Assembly (NCBI GenBank): GCA_946480605.1
Contig: CAMLKW010000026.1
Location: 1 to 28,974 of the forward strand
Direction of reading: 5' to 3'
Length of the DNA stretch: 28,974 nt
Origin: an uncultured Roseateles sp.
Lineage (GTDB): Bacteria > Pseudomonadota > Gammaproteobacteria > Burkholderiales > Burkholderiaceae
Shown here: one piece after another, positions 1 to 7,909 of the stretch
How the letters are laid out: each line of letters opens with the position of its first letter
Position numbering within the stretch: position 1 is the first letter of the stretch
Made by a program: the position numbers and the translations under genes
Notes under the pieces: model-generated
The model's input: the letters and a program-made list of their open reading frames with translations, nothing else
Databases searched by the model: none
Told to the model about the DNA's origin: nothing

Positions 1-63
1 GCGCGCGATGAGCTGGGTGACCTGGGAGCCGAAGTCGAGGACGAGGACTTTGTCGTGTTGCAT
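1..63 (-). CDS. guaA: GMP synthase (glutamine-hydrolysing), N-terminal 21 codons only
   Basis: Only the first 21 codons lie in the window; the gene runs off the left edge. They read MQHDKVLVLDFGSQVTQLIA followed by R, the typical opening of the class I glutamine amidotransferase domain of GuaA. GuaA converts XMP to GMP using ammonia from glutamine, the last step of guanylate synthesis in the cytoplasm. The start ATG is 63..61. No good Shine-Dalgarno sequence is visible in the 20 bases before it. The gene follows the MFS exporter gene on the same strand, and guaB, the previous enzyme of the pathway, lies just beyond that exporter. The identity is secure despite the short piece because the opening motif is highly conserved. 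Confidence 0.9.
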   Translation of the reverse strand, partial: MQHDKVLVLDFGSQVTQLIAR

Positions 64-71
64 GGCGTATT

Positions 72-95
72 TCAGGCAGTTTGTCAGGCAGTTTG
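72..95. repeat. Perfect 12-bp tandem duplication over the MFS stop codon
   Basis: The unit TCAGGCAGTTTG occurs twice head to tail. On the minus strand each copy carries an in-frame TGA: one ends the MFS gene and the other lies in the gap before guaA. It looks like a slippage duplication. Confidence 0.85.
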
Positions 96-1316
96 CAAGG
101 CGGGGCGCTGGCGATGGAAGAAGCGGTAGGCGGCGATCAGGCCGATGAACTGCAGCACAGCGCAGGTGTAGAAGGGCAGGCCCATCAGCAGATCGCCGGC
201 CGGACGGTGCGACACCCAGCCCAGCAGCGTCAGGCCGATGACGGGGCCCAGCACGGCCATCATGCTGCTCAGCGACGACACGGCGCCCATGGCCTGGCCC
301 TGGTGGTTGGCCGGTGCCGCGCTGGAAATGATGCCTTGCACCGCCGCCGCGGCAACACCGCCCAGCAGGTTGAGGCCGATGACGGCGTACATCATCCAGC
401 CCTCGCTGGCCAGGCCCCAGCCCAGATAGGCCAGCGAGGCCGAGCCCATGCCGATCAGCGCCAGGCGCTGCGGCCCGAAGCGCGCCAGCAGCGGCTTCAG
501 CAGCACGCCCTGGCTGATGACGGAAACGATGCCCACCAAGGCCAGCGACCAGCTGACCTCCTTGGGGCCCCAGCCGAACTTGAACTTGGTGTAGAGCACC
601 CAGGTCATGTGCAACATGAACTGCGCCAGCGACGACAGCGCGATGACCAGCACCAGCGAGCCCACGCCCTTCAGCGCCGCCAGCCCGCGCAGCGCGCCGA
701 CCGGGTTGGCCTTCTTCCAGTTGAAGGCTGTGCGCCGCTCCGGCGGCAGCGACTCGGGCAGCACGAACCAGCCATAGCACCAGTTGACGACCGCCATGCA
801 CCCAGCGGCGATGAAAGGCCAATGGATGTCGCGCTGGCCCAACCAGCCGCCGATCAGCGGCCCCAGGATGAAACCGATGCCGAACATCGCACCCAGCTGG
901 CCGAAGCGGCGCGCGCGGTCTTCCGGCGCCGTGATGTCGGCCACGTAGGCGTTGGCGACGGCGATGTTGGCCTGCATCGCGCCGGAGAACAGCCGCACCG
1001 CCACCAGCATCCACAGCGCGGTAGCCATGGCCGTGACGAAGAAGCTCAGTGCCAGACCGGCGAAGCCGATCAACAGCACGGGCCGGCGGCCAAAGCGGTC
1101 GGAGAGCGAACCCAGGATGGGCGAGCCGAAGAAGTTGGCGATGCCGAAGGCCATCGTCACCAGCAGGAAGGCCGAGGTCTGCTCGTCGTTGCTGTGCGTG
1201 AACGTGCCCACGATGTGCGGCAGCACCGGCACCATCAGCCCGATGGAGATCATGTCGATCAACACGGCGGCCATGATGAAACCCATGGCCGGGGTGCGTT
1301 GCTGGGGCTGACTCAT
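84..1316 (-). CDS. MFS transporter, Tet/DHA1-type drug:H+ antiporter
   Basis: A 410-residue, very hydrophobic protein of the size expected for a 12-helix major facilitator. The first helix starts near residue 12 (AAVLIDMISIGLMVPVLP). The loop after helix 2 has the classic motif A, GSLSDRFGRRPVL, and the N-terminal half resembles TetA-type exporters. Such proteins sit in the inner membrane and export small molecules in exchange for protons; the substrate cannot be told from sequence. The start is taken at MSQPQQ (1316). An in-frame start further upstream (1493) would add a basic, non-hydrophobic segment that overlaps guaB, so I rejected it. No clear ribosome-binding site precedes the ATG, and a terminator-like hairpin ends 8 bases before it. 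The gene lies between guaB and guaA on their strand; a purine or purine-analogue substrate is possible but only a guess from position. Confidence 0.88.
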   Translation of the reverse strand: MSQPQQRTPAMGFIMAAVLIDMISIGLMVPVLPHIVGTFTHSNDEQTSAFLLVTMAFGIANFFGSPILGSLSDRFGRRPVLLIGFAGLALSFFVTAMATALWMLVAVRLFSGAMQANIAVANAYVADITAPEDRARRFGQLGAMFGIGFILGPLIGGWLGQRDIHWPFIAAGCMAVVNWCYGWFVLPESLPPERRTAFNWKKANPVGALRGLAALKGVGSLVLVIALSSLAQFMLHMTWVLYTKFKFGWGPKEVSWSLALVGIVSVISQGVLLKPLLARFGPQRLALIGMGSASLAYLGWGLASEGWMMYAVIGLNLLGGVAAAAVQGIISSAAPANHQGQAMGAVSSLSSMMAVLGPVIGLTLLGWVSHRPAGDLLMGLPFYTCAVLQFIGLIAAYRFFHRQRPALQTA

Positions 1317-1323
1317 CGTGTTT

Positions 1324-1363
1324 GCAGAAAAGAGAAACGGGGCGATCTCGCGTCGCCCCGTTT
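1324..1363 (-). terminator. Rho-independent terminator after guaB
   Basis: A perfect 11-bp inverted repeat, AAACGGGGCGA (1335-1345) and TCGCCCCGTTT (1353-1363), has a 7-base loop. On the minus strand it is followed by the T-rich run TTTCTCTTTTC. It lies 14 bases after the guaB stop and ends 8 bases before the MFS start codon. It should end most guaB transcripts and leaves little room for a separate MFS promoter. Confidence 0.8.
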
Positions 1364-1377
1364 GTGCGGTCAGCAGC

Positions 1378-2847
1378 TCATTCGCTGCGGTAGTTCGGTG
1401 CTTCCTTGGTGATCTGCACGTCGTGGACATGGCTTTCACGCATGCCGGCCGTCGTGATCTCGACGAACTCGGCCTTGTTCTGCATGTCAGCAATCGTCGC
1501 GCAGCCGCAGTAGTGCATGGAGGCCTTCAGGCCACCGGCCATCTGGAAGATGACCTGCACGACCGAACCCTTGTAGGGCACCTGGCCCTCGATGCCTTCG
1601 GGCACCAGCTTGGACGTGTTGGGGTTGTTGCCCGTCTCGGCCTGGAAGTAGCGGTCCGCGCTGCCCTTGGCCATCGCGCCCATGGAACCCATGCCGCGGT
1701 AGCTCTTGAACGTGCGGCCCTGGTAGAGGATGGTCTCGCCCGGGGCTTCCTCGGTGCCGGCGAAGGCGCCGCCCATCATGATGCAGTCGGCACCTGCGGC
1801 GATGGCCTTGGCCACGTCGCCGGAGTAGCGGATGCCACCGTCGGCGATGACCGGCACGCCGGTGCCGCGCAGTGCGGTGGCGACGTTGTCGACCGCCGTG
1901 ATCTGCGGCACGCCCACGCCCGCGACGATGCGCGTCGTGCAGATGGAGCCGGGGCCGATGCCGACCTTGACGCCATCGGCGCCCGCCTCGACCAGCGCCA
2001 GCGCCGCAGCGCCCGTGGCGATGTTGCCGCCGATGACATCGACGTTCGGGAAATTGCGCTTCACCCAGCGCACGCGCTCCAGCACGCCGGCGCTGTGACC
2101 ATGCGCCGTATCCACGATGATCGCGTCCACGCCGGCCTTGACCAGCAGTTCCACGCGCTGCTCGGTGTCCTCGCCGAAGCCCACCGCAGCGCCGACGCGC
2201 AGGCCGCCGTGGCTGTCACGGGCTGCGTTCGGGAAGCTGGTCTGCTTGGTGATGTCCTTGACCGTCATCAGGCCGCGCAGCTCGAAGGCGTCGTTGACGA
2301 CGACGACACGCTCCAGCTTGTGGGTGTGCATCAGCGCCTTGGCTTCGTTCAGCGAGGCGCCTTCCTTGACGGTGATGAGCTTCTCGGCGGGCGTCATGAT
2401 CTCGCGCACCTTGGCGTCCATGCGCGTCTCGAAGCGCACGTCGCGACCGGTGACGATGCCCACGACCCGCTTGCCCTCGACGACCGGAAATCCCGAGAAG
2501 CCGTTCTGGTGCTGCAACTCGACGACGTCGCGCACCGTGGCGTCGGGGCTGACCGTCAGCGGCTCGCGCACGACACCGCTTTCATAGCGCTTGACCCGTG
2601 CCACCTCGCGCGCCTGGGCCTCGGCCGTCAGGTTCTTGTGCACGATGCCGATGCCGCCTTCCTGCGCGATCGCGATCGCGAGGCGGGCCTCGGTCACGGT
2701 GTCCATCGCGGCGGACACCAGCGGCAGGTTCAGGGGGATGTTGCGCGACAGACGGGTCGCAAGGCTGGTGTCGCGGGGCAACACCTGGGAGAACGCCGGC
2801 ACCAACAACACATCGTCGAAGGTGAGCGCTTTGCCAAGAAGGCGCAT
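1378..2847 (-). CDS. guaB: IMP dehydrogenase
   Basis: A 489-residue protein, normal for bacterial IMPDH. It oxidises IMP to XMP with NAD+, the committed step of guanine nucleotide synthesis in the cytoplasm. The N-terminus [19 protein letters not shown] is typical. Two CBS domains interrupt the barrel at about residues 93-205. The catalytic loop [17 protein letters not shown] gives the nucleophile Cys303, and the flap region contains [11 protein letters not shown]. The start codon has a GGAG sequence 8 bases upstream (2856-2859) and a TATAAT box at 2874-2879, so the leader is only about 20 bases and leaves no room for a riboswitch. A strong terminator follows. The gene is divergent from the DUF4124 gene and precedes the MFS gene and guaA. 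Confidence 0.97.
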   Translation of the reverse strand: MRLLGKALTFDDVLLVPAFSQVLPRDTSLATRLSRNIPLNLPLVSAAMDTVTEARLAIAIAQEGGIGIVHKNLTAEAQAREVARVKRYESGVVREPLTVSPDATVRDVVELQHQNGFSGFPVVEGKRVVGIVTGRDVRFETRMDAKVREIMTPAEKLITVKEGASLNEAKALMHTHKLERVVVVNDAFELRGLMTVKDITKQTSFPNAARDSHGGLRVGAAVGFGEDTEQRVELLVKAGVDAIIVDTAHGHSAGVLERVRWVKRNFPNVDVIGGNIATGAAALALVEAGADGVKVGIGPGSICTTRIVAGVGVPQITAVDNVATALRGTGVPVIADGGIRYSGDVAKAIAAGADCIMMGGAFAGTEEAPGETILYQGRTFKSYRGMGSMGAMAKGSADRYFQAETGNNPNTSKLVPEGIEGQVPYKGSVVQVIFQMAGGLKASMHYCGCATIADMQNKAEFVEITTAGMRESHVHDVQITKEAPNYRSE

Positions 2848-2855
2848 GAGGAAAG

Positions 2856-2879
2856 CTCCAGACGCAAAGCGGCATTATA
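2856..2879 (-). promoter_or_regulatory. guaB -10 box and ribosome-binding site
   Basis: On the minus strand a perfect TATAAT (2874-2879) is followed about 15 bases later by GGAG (2856-2859), 8 bases before the guaB ATG. No good -35 hexamer is visible at the usual spacing, so activation or an upstream element may contribute. Confidence 0.6.
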
Positions 2880-2895
2880 CGGACGACCTCACGGC

Positions 2896-2901
2896 TACAC
2901 T
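2896..2901 (+). promoter_or_regulatory. Candidate -10 box of the DUF4124 gene
   Basis: TACACT lies only 6 bases before the ATG at 2908, so transcription would start at or next to the start codon. No Shine-Dalgarno sequence is present, which fits a leaderless or nearly leaderless mRNA. The box lies within the guaB promoter region on the opposite strand. Confidence 0.4.
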
Positions 2902-2907
2902 GCCCCC

Positions 2908-3423
2908 ATGCGTCACAAGCCCCTCTTCGTCGCTTTGATCGGCCTGGTGCTGGCCGCGTCCGCCCAGGCGCAGTGGAAGTGGAAAGACGCCAAGGGCAAC
3001 GTGCAATACAGCGACCGACCGCCGCCGTTTGGCACGCCCGACAAGGACATCCTGCAACGCCCGGCCCCGCCCGCGCGCAACGTGGTGGTCGTGCCGGCGG
3101 GCCAGGCGGCCAGTGCCGCGCCGGCACCCGCCGCACGCCAGGCAGCCAGCGCACCGTCCCGGGCCGAACAGGACGCTGCCGCGCGCCAGAAGCAGGAACA
3201 AGACCGCGAGCAGAACAAGCAGAAGGAAGAGGAACGCCGCCTCGCCGCCGAACGCCGCGAGAACTGCGGTCGCGCCCAGGCCTATCTGCGCGACCTGCAG
3301 AGCGGCATCCGCATCACCCGCACCAACGAGCAGGGCGAGCGCGTCTACATGGAAGATGCGCAGCGCCGCGCCGAGGTGGAGCGGGCCCGCCAGGTCATCA
3401 CCACCGAGTGCCGCGGCGGCTGA
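2908..3423 (+). CDS. DUF4124 domain-containing envelope protein
   Basis: A 171-residue protein with a signal peptide (RHKPLFVALIGLVLAASAQA, cleavage near residue 21) followed directly by a DUF4124 core: QWKWKDAKGNVQYSDRPPP. This short domain is common in proteobacterial periplasmic proteins and its function is not known. After an Ala/Pro-rich linker (about residues 55-85), a charged, probably helical or coiled-coil stretch rich in Gln, Lys, Glu and Arg runs to about residue 118. One cysteine lies near the end of that stretch and another near the C-terminus; the two could form a disulfide. The start is supported by the signal peptide and the nearby -10 box rather than by a ribosome-binding site. 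The gene is convergent with rnfH, one base apart. Confidence 0.85.
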   Translation: MRHKPLFVALIGLVLAASAQAQWKWKDAKGNVQYSDRPPPFGTPDKDILQRPAPPARNVVVVPAGQAASAAPAPAARQAASAPSRAEQDAAARQKQEQDREQNKQKEEERRLAAERRENCGRAQAYLRDLQSGIRITRTNEQGERVYMEDAQRRAEVERARQVITTECRGG

Positions 3424-3424
3424 C

Positions 3425-3739
3425 TCAGCGCTTGTCGCCGGCACCGGCCTTGGGCCGGTGGCGCGACACGATGCGCTCGCCGCGCTTGGCATAGCGCTGT
3501 CGCCGCGCCTCCTTGGGGTCCACGGTCAGCGGCCGATAGACCTCGATGCGGTCGCGCTCACGCAGCGGCGTGTCCAGCGGGCGCACGCGGCCCCAGATGC
3601 CGACGCGGAGTTCGCCGGCCGGCTGGCTGAAGTCCGTGCAGGCACGCAGGGCGGATTCAATCGTGGCGCCATGCTCCAACTCCAGCCAGCGGTGCTGCAC
3701 GTCGCCGGCCTGCGGGCTCCAGACCAGCTCAACGCGCAC
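3425..3739 (-). CDS. rnfH: RnfH family (UPF0125) ubiquitin-fold protein
   Basis: A 104-residue protein of the RnfH/UPF0125 family, with the usual opening [11 protein letters not shown] and the core [20 protein letters not shown] followed by [20 protein letters not shown]. These are small beta-grasp proteins. The name comes from linkage to rnf electron-transport genes in some bacteria, but in most beta- and gammaproteobacteria the gene travels with ratA and smpB, as here, and its biochemical role is unsettled. The start overlaps the end of ratA by 11 bases, which suggests translational coupling. It has a basic C-terminal tail, and its 3' coding end contains a strong inverted repeat. Confidence 0.88.
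   Translation of the reverse strand: MRVELVWSPQAGDVQHRWLELEHGATIESALRACTDFSQPAGELRVGIWGRVRPLDTPLRERDRIEVYRPLTVDPKEARRQRYAKRGERIVSRHRPKAGAGDKR
3434..3467. other. Long inverted repeat in the rnfH 3' end, downstream of DUF4124
   Basis: CACCGGCC (3442-3449) and GGCCGGTG (3453-3460) form a perfect 8-bp stem with a TTG loop. GTCGC (3434-3438) and GCGAC (3463-3467) extend it across a small internal loop. There is no T run on either side, so this may be an mRNA 3'-end stabiliser or a weak terminator for the plus-strand gene rather than a canonical terminator. Confidence 0.35.
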
Positions 3740-4187
3740 CGTAGAGGCTTTCCGCGCGCTGCACGAAGCTGTCGACGAAGGTGTTGGCGATGCGGTCGAA
3801 CACCGGGCTGACCACAGCCTCCAGCGCGCCGCTGCTGAAGGCGTAGCTCAGTTCGAACTGGATCTTGCAGGCCGTGGGTTCGCCCTGCGTGCCCGGCTTG
3901 TTCAGCGGCAGGAACTGCCACAGACCGTTCAACTGCGAGAACGGGCCATCGACCAGTTCCATGCGCACGCTGCGCCCGGCCTCATTGCCATTGCGCGTGG
4001 TGAAGGCATGACGCACGCCGGCGTAGGCCAGATGCAGTTTCGCGGTGACGGTGTCGGCGCCCTGATCCAGCACCTCGACCTTGCTGCACCAGGGCAGGAA
4101 CTCGGGATAACGCTCCACCTGCGTGACCAGCTCGTACATCTCCTGCGGCGTGTACCAGAGCAGAACGGACTTTTTGACCTGCTTCAT
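3729..4187 (-). CDS. ratA: RatA / COQ10-like START-domain protein
   Basis: A 152-residue protein of the SRPBCC/START superfamily, polyketide-cyclase/COQ10 type. The opening [20 protein letters not shown] and the segment [17 protein letters not shown] are characteristic. In E. coli, RatA was described as a toxin that binds 50S subunits and blocks 70S formation; the eukaryotic relative COQ10 binds coenzyme Q, and many now regard bacterial members as quinone-linked. I cannot tell these apart from sequence. The start MKQVKK is preferred over an in-frame ATG 13 codons upstream, because a TACAAT box (4199-4204) lies just before it and the family starts there. It forms a two-gene unit with rnfH and is divergent from smpB. 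Confidence 0.88.
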   Translation of the reverse strand: MKQVKKSVLLWYTPQEMYELVTQVERYPEFLPWCSKVEVLDQGADTVTAKLHLAYAGVRHAFTTRNGNEAGRSVRMELVDGPFSQLNGLWQFLPLNKPGTQGEPTACKIQFELSYAFSSGALEAVVSPVFDRIANTFVDSFVQRAESLYGAR

Positions 4188-4198
4188 AGAATGCCGGG

Positions 4199-4204
4199 AT
4201 TGTA
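4199..4204 (-). promoter_or_regulatory. Candidate -10 box for ratA-rnfH
   Basis: Minus-strand TACAAT lies 11 bases before the ratA ATG, which predicts a leader of only a few bases. No convincing -35 hexamer is visible. On the opposite strand a TAGAAT (4187-4192) could serve smpB, so the two promoters may overlap. Confidence 0.4.
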
Positions 4205-4234
4205 AGAAGGCCGTTCGGCCCCACATCCCACTTC

Positions 4235-4693
4235 ATGTCCATCGCCGAGAACCGCCGCGCCCGTTACGACTACCACATCGAAGAGCAGTTCGAGGCCGGC
4301 GTGGTGCTGTCGGGCTGGGAGATCAAGGCCATACGCGCGGGCCAGGTCCAGCTGACCGATGGCTATGTGCTGATCAAGGACGGCGAGCTGTTCCTGATCG
4401 GCTGCCGCATCAACGCGCTGCGCAGCGCCTCCACGCACGTGACACCCGAGGCCGACCGCACCAAGAAGCTGCTGATGCACAAGGCCGAGATCAAGCGGCT
4501 GGTGGGCAAGGTGGAGCAGCGCGGCTTCACGCTCGTGCCGCTGAACCTGCACTACAAGGGTGGCCGCGTGAAGGCCGACATCGCGCTGGCCAAGGGCAAG
4601 GCCCAGCATGACAAGCGCGAGACCGAGAAGAAGCGCGACTGGGAACGCGAGAAGGGCCAGCTGATGCGGCACAAGGTGTCAGCGAAGGGCTAA
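4235..4693 (+). CDS. smpB: SsrA-binding protein SmpB
   Basis: A 152-residue protein, standard for SmpB. It binds tmRNA and delivers it to stalled ribosomes for trans-translation. The OB-fold core is clear: [20 protein letters not shown] and [19 protein letters not shown] near the start, then [11 protein letters not shown] in the middle. The C-terminal tail ([20 protein letters not shown]) is the basic stretch that becomes helical in the empty mRNA channel. The start [13 protein letters not shown] fits the family. There is no obvious Shine-Dalgarno sequence. The stop codon overlaps the stop of the convergent PLP-enzyme gene by four bases. The tmRNA gene itself is not in the window. Confidence 0.96.
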   Translation: MSIAENRRARYDYHIEEQFEAGVVLSGWEIKAIRAGQVQLTDGYVLIKDGELFLIGCRINALRSASTHVTPEADRTKKLLMHKAEIKRLVGKVEQRGFTLVPLNLHYKGGRVKADIALAKGKAQHDKRETEKKRDWEREKGQLMRHKVSAKG

Positions 4694-5874
4694 CCCAAAG
4701 CTGACAACGCCTGCTCGATGTCGGCCTGCAGGTCGGCACCGTCTTCCAGGCCAATCGCAAACCGCACCAGCGTGCCGCCGTCGAACGGCAGCGGCAGGTC
4801 GCGGCTTCGGCTCATGTCATAGGGCACGGCCAGGCTCATCGGGCCTGCCCACGAGTAGCCGATGCCGAACAGCTGCAGTGCGTCGACGAAGGCATCGACC
4901 TGCGCCGGGCTGTACGCGGGCTTGAACACCGCCGAGAACAAACAGGCCGCGCCGGCGCCACCGACCGCCAGCCAGTTGTCATGCCCCGGCGAGCCGGGCA
5001 GCGCGGGGTGGAAGACCTGCGCCACCTGCGGCCGGCCGGCCATCCAGCTCGCCAGTTGCCGCGTCACGCGATCCTGCGCCTCGTAGCGCAGCTGCAGCGT
5101 CGGCAGCCCGCGCAGCACCAGCTCCACGTCGTTCTGGCCCAGTCCGTAGCCCAGGTGCTCATGGGCGTGGTTGAGCCGGTCATGCAGCTTGCGGTCGCGG
5201 GTACAGACGGAGCCCATCAGCACGTCGGCACCGCCGCTCGCGTACTTGGTCAGCGCCTGCATGACGATGTCGGCCCCCAGGCCCGGATGCGTCGTCGGCG
5301 CTGGCTCGAAGCCGTTGAAGGCCAGGCCCGCGCCCCAGGTGTTGTCCAGCGCCGTCGTGATGCCACGCGCGCGGCAGGCGGCCAGCGTGCCGAGCAGGTC
5401 CGGGAATTCCAGCGTGATCGACCCCGCCGCCTCCAGCCAGACGAGCTTCGTGTTGTCGCGCAGCTCCGGCACCGTCAACGGGTCGTAGAAGCGGTGCGTG
5501 ACGCCCCACTGCGGCAGCCATGATTCGGTCAGGTAGCGGTTCTGGCCGTAGACGTTGTCCGGCACCAGCACCTCGTCGCCCGGGCGCAGCACGGCCAGTG
5601 ACGGCAGCGTCACCGCCGCCAGACCGCTGGGCACCAACAGGCAGTGCTCGGCATGCTCCAGCGTCGCCAGGCGCGCGGCCAGCGTGTAGCTGGTCGGCGT
5701 GCCGTGCAGGCCGTAGCGGTAGCTCAGGCCGTCACGCGGCCGGGGCTTGTGCAGGTCGGCCGTGTCCTTGAACAGCACGGTGGACGCCTTGGCCACCGGC
5801 ACGGGCACCGCGGCCCAGCCTTCGGGCGCGCGGTAGGGATGGTGGATGAGCTGGGTCGACGGCTTGCGCGTCAT
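4690..5874 (-). CDS. metC: Cystathionine beta-lyase (Cys/Met metabolism PLP enzyme)
   Basis: A 394-residue PLP enzyme of the Cys/Met metabolism family. The cofactor lysine is Lys210 in [18 protein letters not shown]. Phosphate and ring contacts are seen in [11 protein letters not shown] (Tyr54), VPSGLAAV (residues 81-88) and LDNTWGAG (Asp177). The length and the ALTKY and LDNTW segments favour cystathionine beta-lyase, which splits cystathionine to homocysteine, pyruvate and ammonia on the methionine pathway, but a gamma-lyase-type activity cannot be excluded by eye. Its ATG overlaps the rimO stop in an ATGA junction, so the two are very likely translated from one message (phaR-rimO-metC direction). 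Its stop overlaps that of convergent smpB. Confidence 0.87.
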   Translation of the reverse strand: MTRKPSTQLIHHPYRAPEGWAAVPVPVAKASTVLFKDTADLHKPRPRDGLSYRYGLHGTPTSYTLAARLATLEHAEHCLLVPSGLAAVTLPSLAVLRPGDEVLVPDNVYGQNRYLTESWLPQWGVTHRFYDPLTVPELRDNTKLVWLEAAGSITLEFPDLLGTLAACRARGITTALDNTWGAGLAFNGFEPAPTTHPGLGADIVMQALTKYASGGADVLMGSVCTRDRKLHDRLNHAHEHLGYGLGQNDVELVLRGLPTLQLRYEAQDRVTRQLASWMAGRPQVAQVFHPALPGSPGHDNWLAVGGAGAACLFSAVFKPAYSPAQVDAFVDALQLFGIGYSWAGPMSLAVPYDMSRSRDLPLPFDGGTLVRFAIGLEDGADLQADIEQALSALG

Positions 5875-7268
5875 ACCAGGGTGGCGACCAGATCGTGGCC
5901 GTCCGCCGCGACGACACGCGCACGCACGAAATCGCCCACCTTCATCGTCTTGCTGGCCTTCTCGGGCGGCAGGATCTTCACGGTGCCGTCGATCTCGGGC
6001 GCGTCGGCGTAGGAGCGGCCCACGCCGCCCTTGCGGCCCAGGCCTGGGGCGGAATCGACCAGCACCTGCAACGTCTGGCCCACGCGGGCCTGCAGCTTGG
6101 CGGCTGAGACCTGTTCGGCCACGGCCATGAAGCGCGCACGGCGTTCTTCACGGACCTCGGCAGGCAGCGCGCCGGGGATGTCGTTGGCGCTGGCGCCTTC
6201 CACCGGCGAGTACGCGAAGCAGCCCGCGCGGTCGATCTTGGCTTCCTGCATGAAGTCCAGCAGGTACTGGAACTCTCCTTCAGTCTCGCCGGGGAAGCCG
6301 GCGATGAAGGTCGAGCGGATGACCAGCTCCGGGCAGGCCTCGCGCCAGCGCAGGATGCGCTCCATGTTCTTCTCGCCGTTGGCCGGGCGCTTCATGCGCT
6401 TCAGCACATCCGGATGGGCGTGCTGGAAGGGCACGTCCAGGTAGGGCAGCACCAGGCCCTGCGCCATCATCGGCAGCACCTCGTCCACGTGCGGATAGGG
6501 GTAGACGTAGTGCAGGCGCACCCAGGCACCAAACGGCTTGGCGATCTCGCCGAGCTGGGCGACGAGGTCCAGCATCTTGGTCTTGACCGGCTTGCCGTCC
6601 CAGAAGCCGGTGCGGTACTTCACGTCCACGCCGTAGGCCGAGGTGTCCTGGCTGATGACCAGCAACTCCTTCACGCCGCTCTCAAACAGCGCGCGGGCCT
6701 CGTTCAGCACATCGCCGATGGGCCGGGACACCAGGTCGCCGCGCATGCTGGGGATGATGCAGAACGAGCAGCGGTGGTTGCAGCCCTCGCTGATCTTCAG
6801 ATAGGCGTAGTGCTTGGGCGTCAGCTTCACGCCGAAGCTGGGCACCAAGTCAATGAAGGGGTCGTGCGGCTTGGGCACGTGCGTGTGCACCGCGTCCATG
6901 ACCTCCTGCGTCGCATGCGGGCCGGTCACGGCCAGCACGCTGGGATGGATCTCGCGCACCAGGCTGCCGGCGTCGGTGCTGGCGGCGCCGGCCTTGGCGC
7001 CCAGGCAGCCGGTGACGATGACCTTGCCGTTCTCGGCCAGCGCCTCGCCGATGGTGTCCAGGCTTTCCTTGACGGCGTCGTCGATGAAGCCGCAGGTGTT
7101 GACGATCACCAGGTCGGCACCGGCGAAGGTCTTGGAGGTTTCATAGCCTTCCGCACGCAGTTGCGTGAGGATCAGCTCGGAGTCGGTCAGGGCCTTCGGG
7201 CAGCCCAGGGACACAAAGCCGATCTTGGGCGCGGCGGCCGGAGCGGCGGTGGTGGCGGATTCGTTCAT
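5871..7268 (-). CDS. rimO: Ribosomal protein uS12 methylthiotransferase RimO
   Basis: A 465-residue radical-SAM methylthiotransferase. RimO adds a methylthio group to a conserved aspartate of ribosomal protein S12. The N-terminal UPF0004 domain carries three cluster cysteines (Cys23 in [12 protein letters not shown], Cys59 in VNTCGF, Cys88 in VTGCLG). The radical-SAM motif CNHRCSFC gives Cys163, Cys167 and Cys170, and a C-terminal TRAM domain follows. The sequence [14 protein letters not shown] favours RimO over the tRNA enzyme MiaB. The gene starts 27 bases after phaR on the same strand and overlaps the next gene by four bases. Its start codon lies in the arm of an 8-bp hairpin and has no evident ribosome-binding site. 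Confidence 0.95.
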   Translation of the reverse strand: MNESATTAAPAAAPKIGFVSLGCPKALTDSELILTQLRAEGYETSKTFAGADLVIVNTCGFIDDAVKESLDTIGEALAENGKVIVTGCLGAKAGAASTDAGSLVREIHPSVLAVTGPHATQEVMDAVHTHVPKPHDPFIDLVPSFGVKLTPKHYAYLKISEGCNHRCSFCIIPSMRGDLVSRPIGDVLNEARALFESGVKELLVISQDTSAYGVDVKYRTGFWDGKPVKTKMLDLVAQLGEIAKPFGAWVRLHYVYPYPHVDEVLPMMAQGLVLPYLDVPFQHAHPDVLKRMKRPANGEKNMERILRWREACPELVIRSTFIAGFPGETEGEFQYLLDFMQEAKIDRAGCFAYSPVEGASANDIPGALPAEVREERRARFMAVAEQVSAAKLQARVGQTLQVLVDSAPGLGRKGGVGRSYADAPEIDGTVKILPPEKASKTMKVGDFVRARVVAADGHDLVATLV

Positions 7269-7287
7269 CGCCGTATTTTCGGCGATG
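7266..7287 (-). promoter_or_regulatory. Hairpin enclosing the rimO start codon
   Basis: CATCGCCG (7266-7273) and CGGCGATG (7280-7287) are perfect 8-bp complements with a 6-base loop. On the minus strand the 3' arm ends exactly with the rimO ATG, so the start codon would be paired in the mRNA. The arrangement could limit translation of rimO unless ribosomes leaving phaR, whose stop is only 27 bases upstream, open the structure. Confidence 0.45.
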
Positions 7288-7295
7288 TCTCCGGT

Positions 7296-7844
7296 TTACG
7301 GCTTTTTGCTGCCCGGCGGCATCGTGAACGGGAACATGGCGCCGGCGTTTTTGAGCTGTTCCTGCCACTGATTCATCAGCGTCTTGGACTGCTCGGCATA
7401 GCCGCCCATCAGGCCGGTCCAGGCGTCGGGGCTGAACGGCGAGCCGGGCGTCTGCTCGGTGAAGCGCTGCTGCATGTCCGTGAAGGCCTGCATCTGGCGC
7501 TCCAGCAGCCCGCCCATGACGCCCTGCATCGCATGGCCGTAGAAGCGGATGATCTGCGCCAGCGACGCGGTCGAGAACATCGGCACGCCGGCCGTTTCCT
7601 CCTCCAGGATGATCTGCAGCAGGATGGAACGCGTCAGGTCTTCCTGTGTCTTGGCGTCGTGGACCTCGAAGTCCACGCCCTCCAGCACCATGCGCTTCAC
7701 GTCGGCCAGCGTGATGTAGCTGCTGGTCTGCGTGTCATACAGCCGGCGGTTGGGGTACTTCTTGAGAATGCGCAGCCCCGGCTTGGCGTCGCCGGCCTGG
7801 GCTTGCTCGGTCGTGGATGCCGCTTTCTTGCGGGCAGTCGCCAT
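7296..7844 (-). CDS. phaR: Polyhydroxyalkanoate synthesis repressor PhaR
   Basis: A 182-residue protein. The N-terminal PHB/PHA accumulation regulator DNA-binding domain is unmistakable (about residues 24-65: RILKKYPNRRLYDTQTSSYI, then TLADVKRMVLEG), followed by the PHB accumulation regulatory domain (LLQIILEEE, about residues 75-115) and a Gln/Met-rich C-terminus. PhaR represses phasin (phaP) and its own gene and is released when it binds nascent polyhydroxybutyrate granules, so it links transcription to carbon storage. A strong AGGAGGT ribosome-binding site sits 6 bases before the ATG. In this order phaR often follows phaCAB; here those genes are not adjacent and a histidine-kinase gene lies upstream. 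rimO follows on the same strand. Confidence 0.95.
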   Translation of the reverse strand: MATARKKAASTTEQAQAGDAKPGLRILKKYPNRRLYDTQTSSYITLADVKRMVLEGVDFEVHDAKTQEDLTRSILLQIILEEETAGVPMFSTASLAQIIRFYGHAMQGVMGGLLERQMQAFTDMQQRFTEQTPGSPFSPDAWTGLMGGYAEQSKTLMNQWQEQLKNAGAMFPFTMPPGSKKP

Positions 7845-7850
7845 GCGTCA

Positions 7851-7879
7851 ACCTCCTGGGTGCAGTGCAGCAAATTCTA
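7851..7879 (-). promoter_or_regulatory. phaR ribosome-binding site and candidate -10 box
   Basis: AGGAGGT (7851-7857, minus strand) lies 6 bases before the phaR ATG and is one of the strongest Shine-Dalgarno sequences in the window. Upstream of it, TAGAAT (7874-7879) is a reasonable -10 box, which would give phaR its own promoter in the 65-base gap after tctE. The -35 region is poor. Confidence 0.5.
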
Positions 7880-7909
7880 GGCAGACCCTGACGCCGCCTT
7901 CGGACGGGT

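Noticed and set aside
81..1412. A 443-codon plus-strand frame opposite the MFS gene
   Set aside because: The product is rich in Gln, His, Arg and Ala without structure, while the minus strand encodes a textbook 12-helix transporter.
1317..1493. Longer N-terminus for the MFS transporter from 1493
   Set aside because: It would overlap guaB and the terminator, and it adds a hydrophilic stretch not seen in such transporters.
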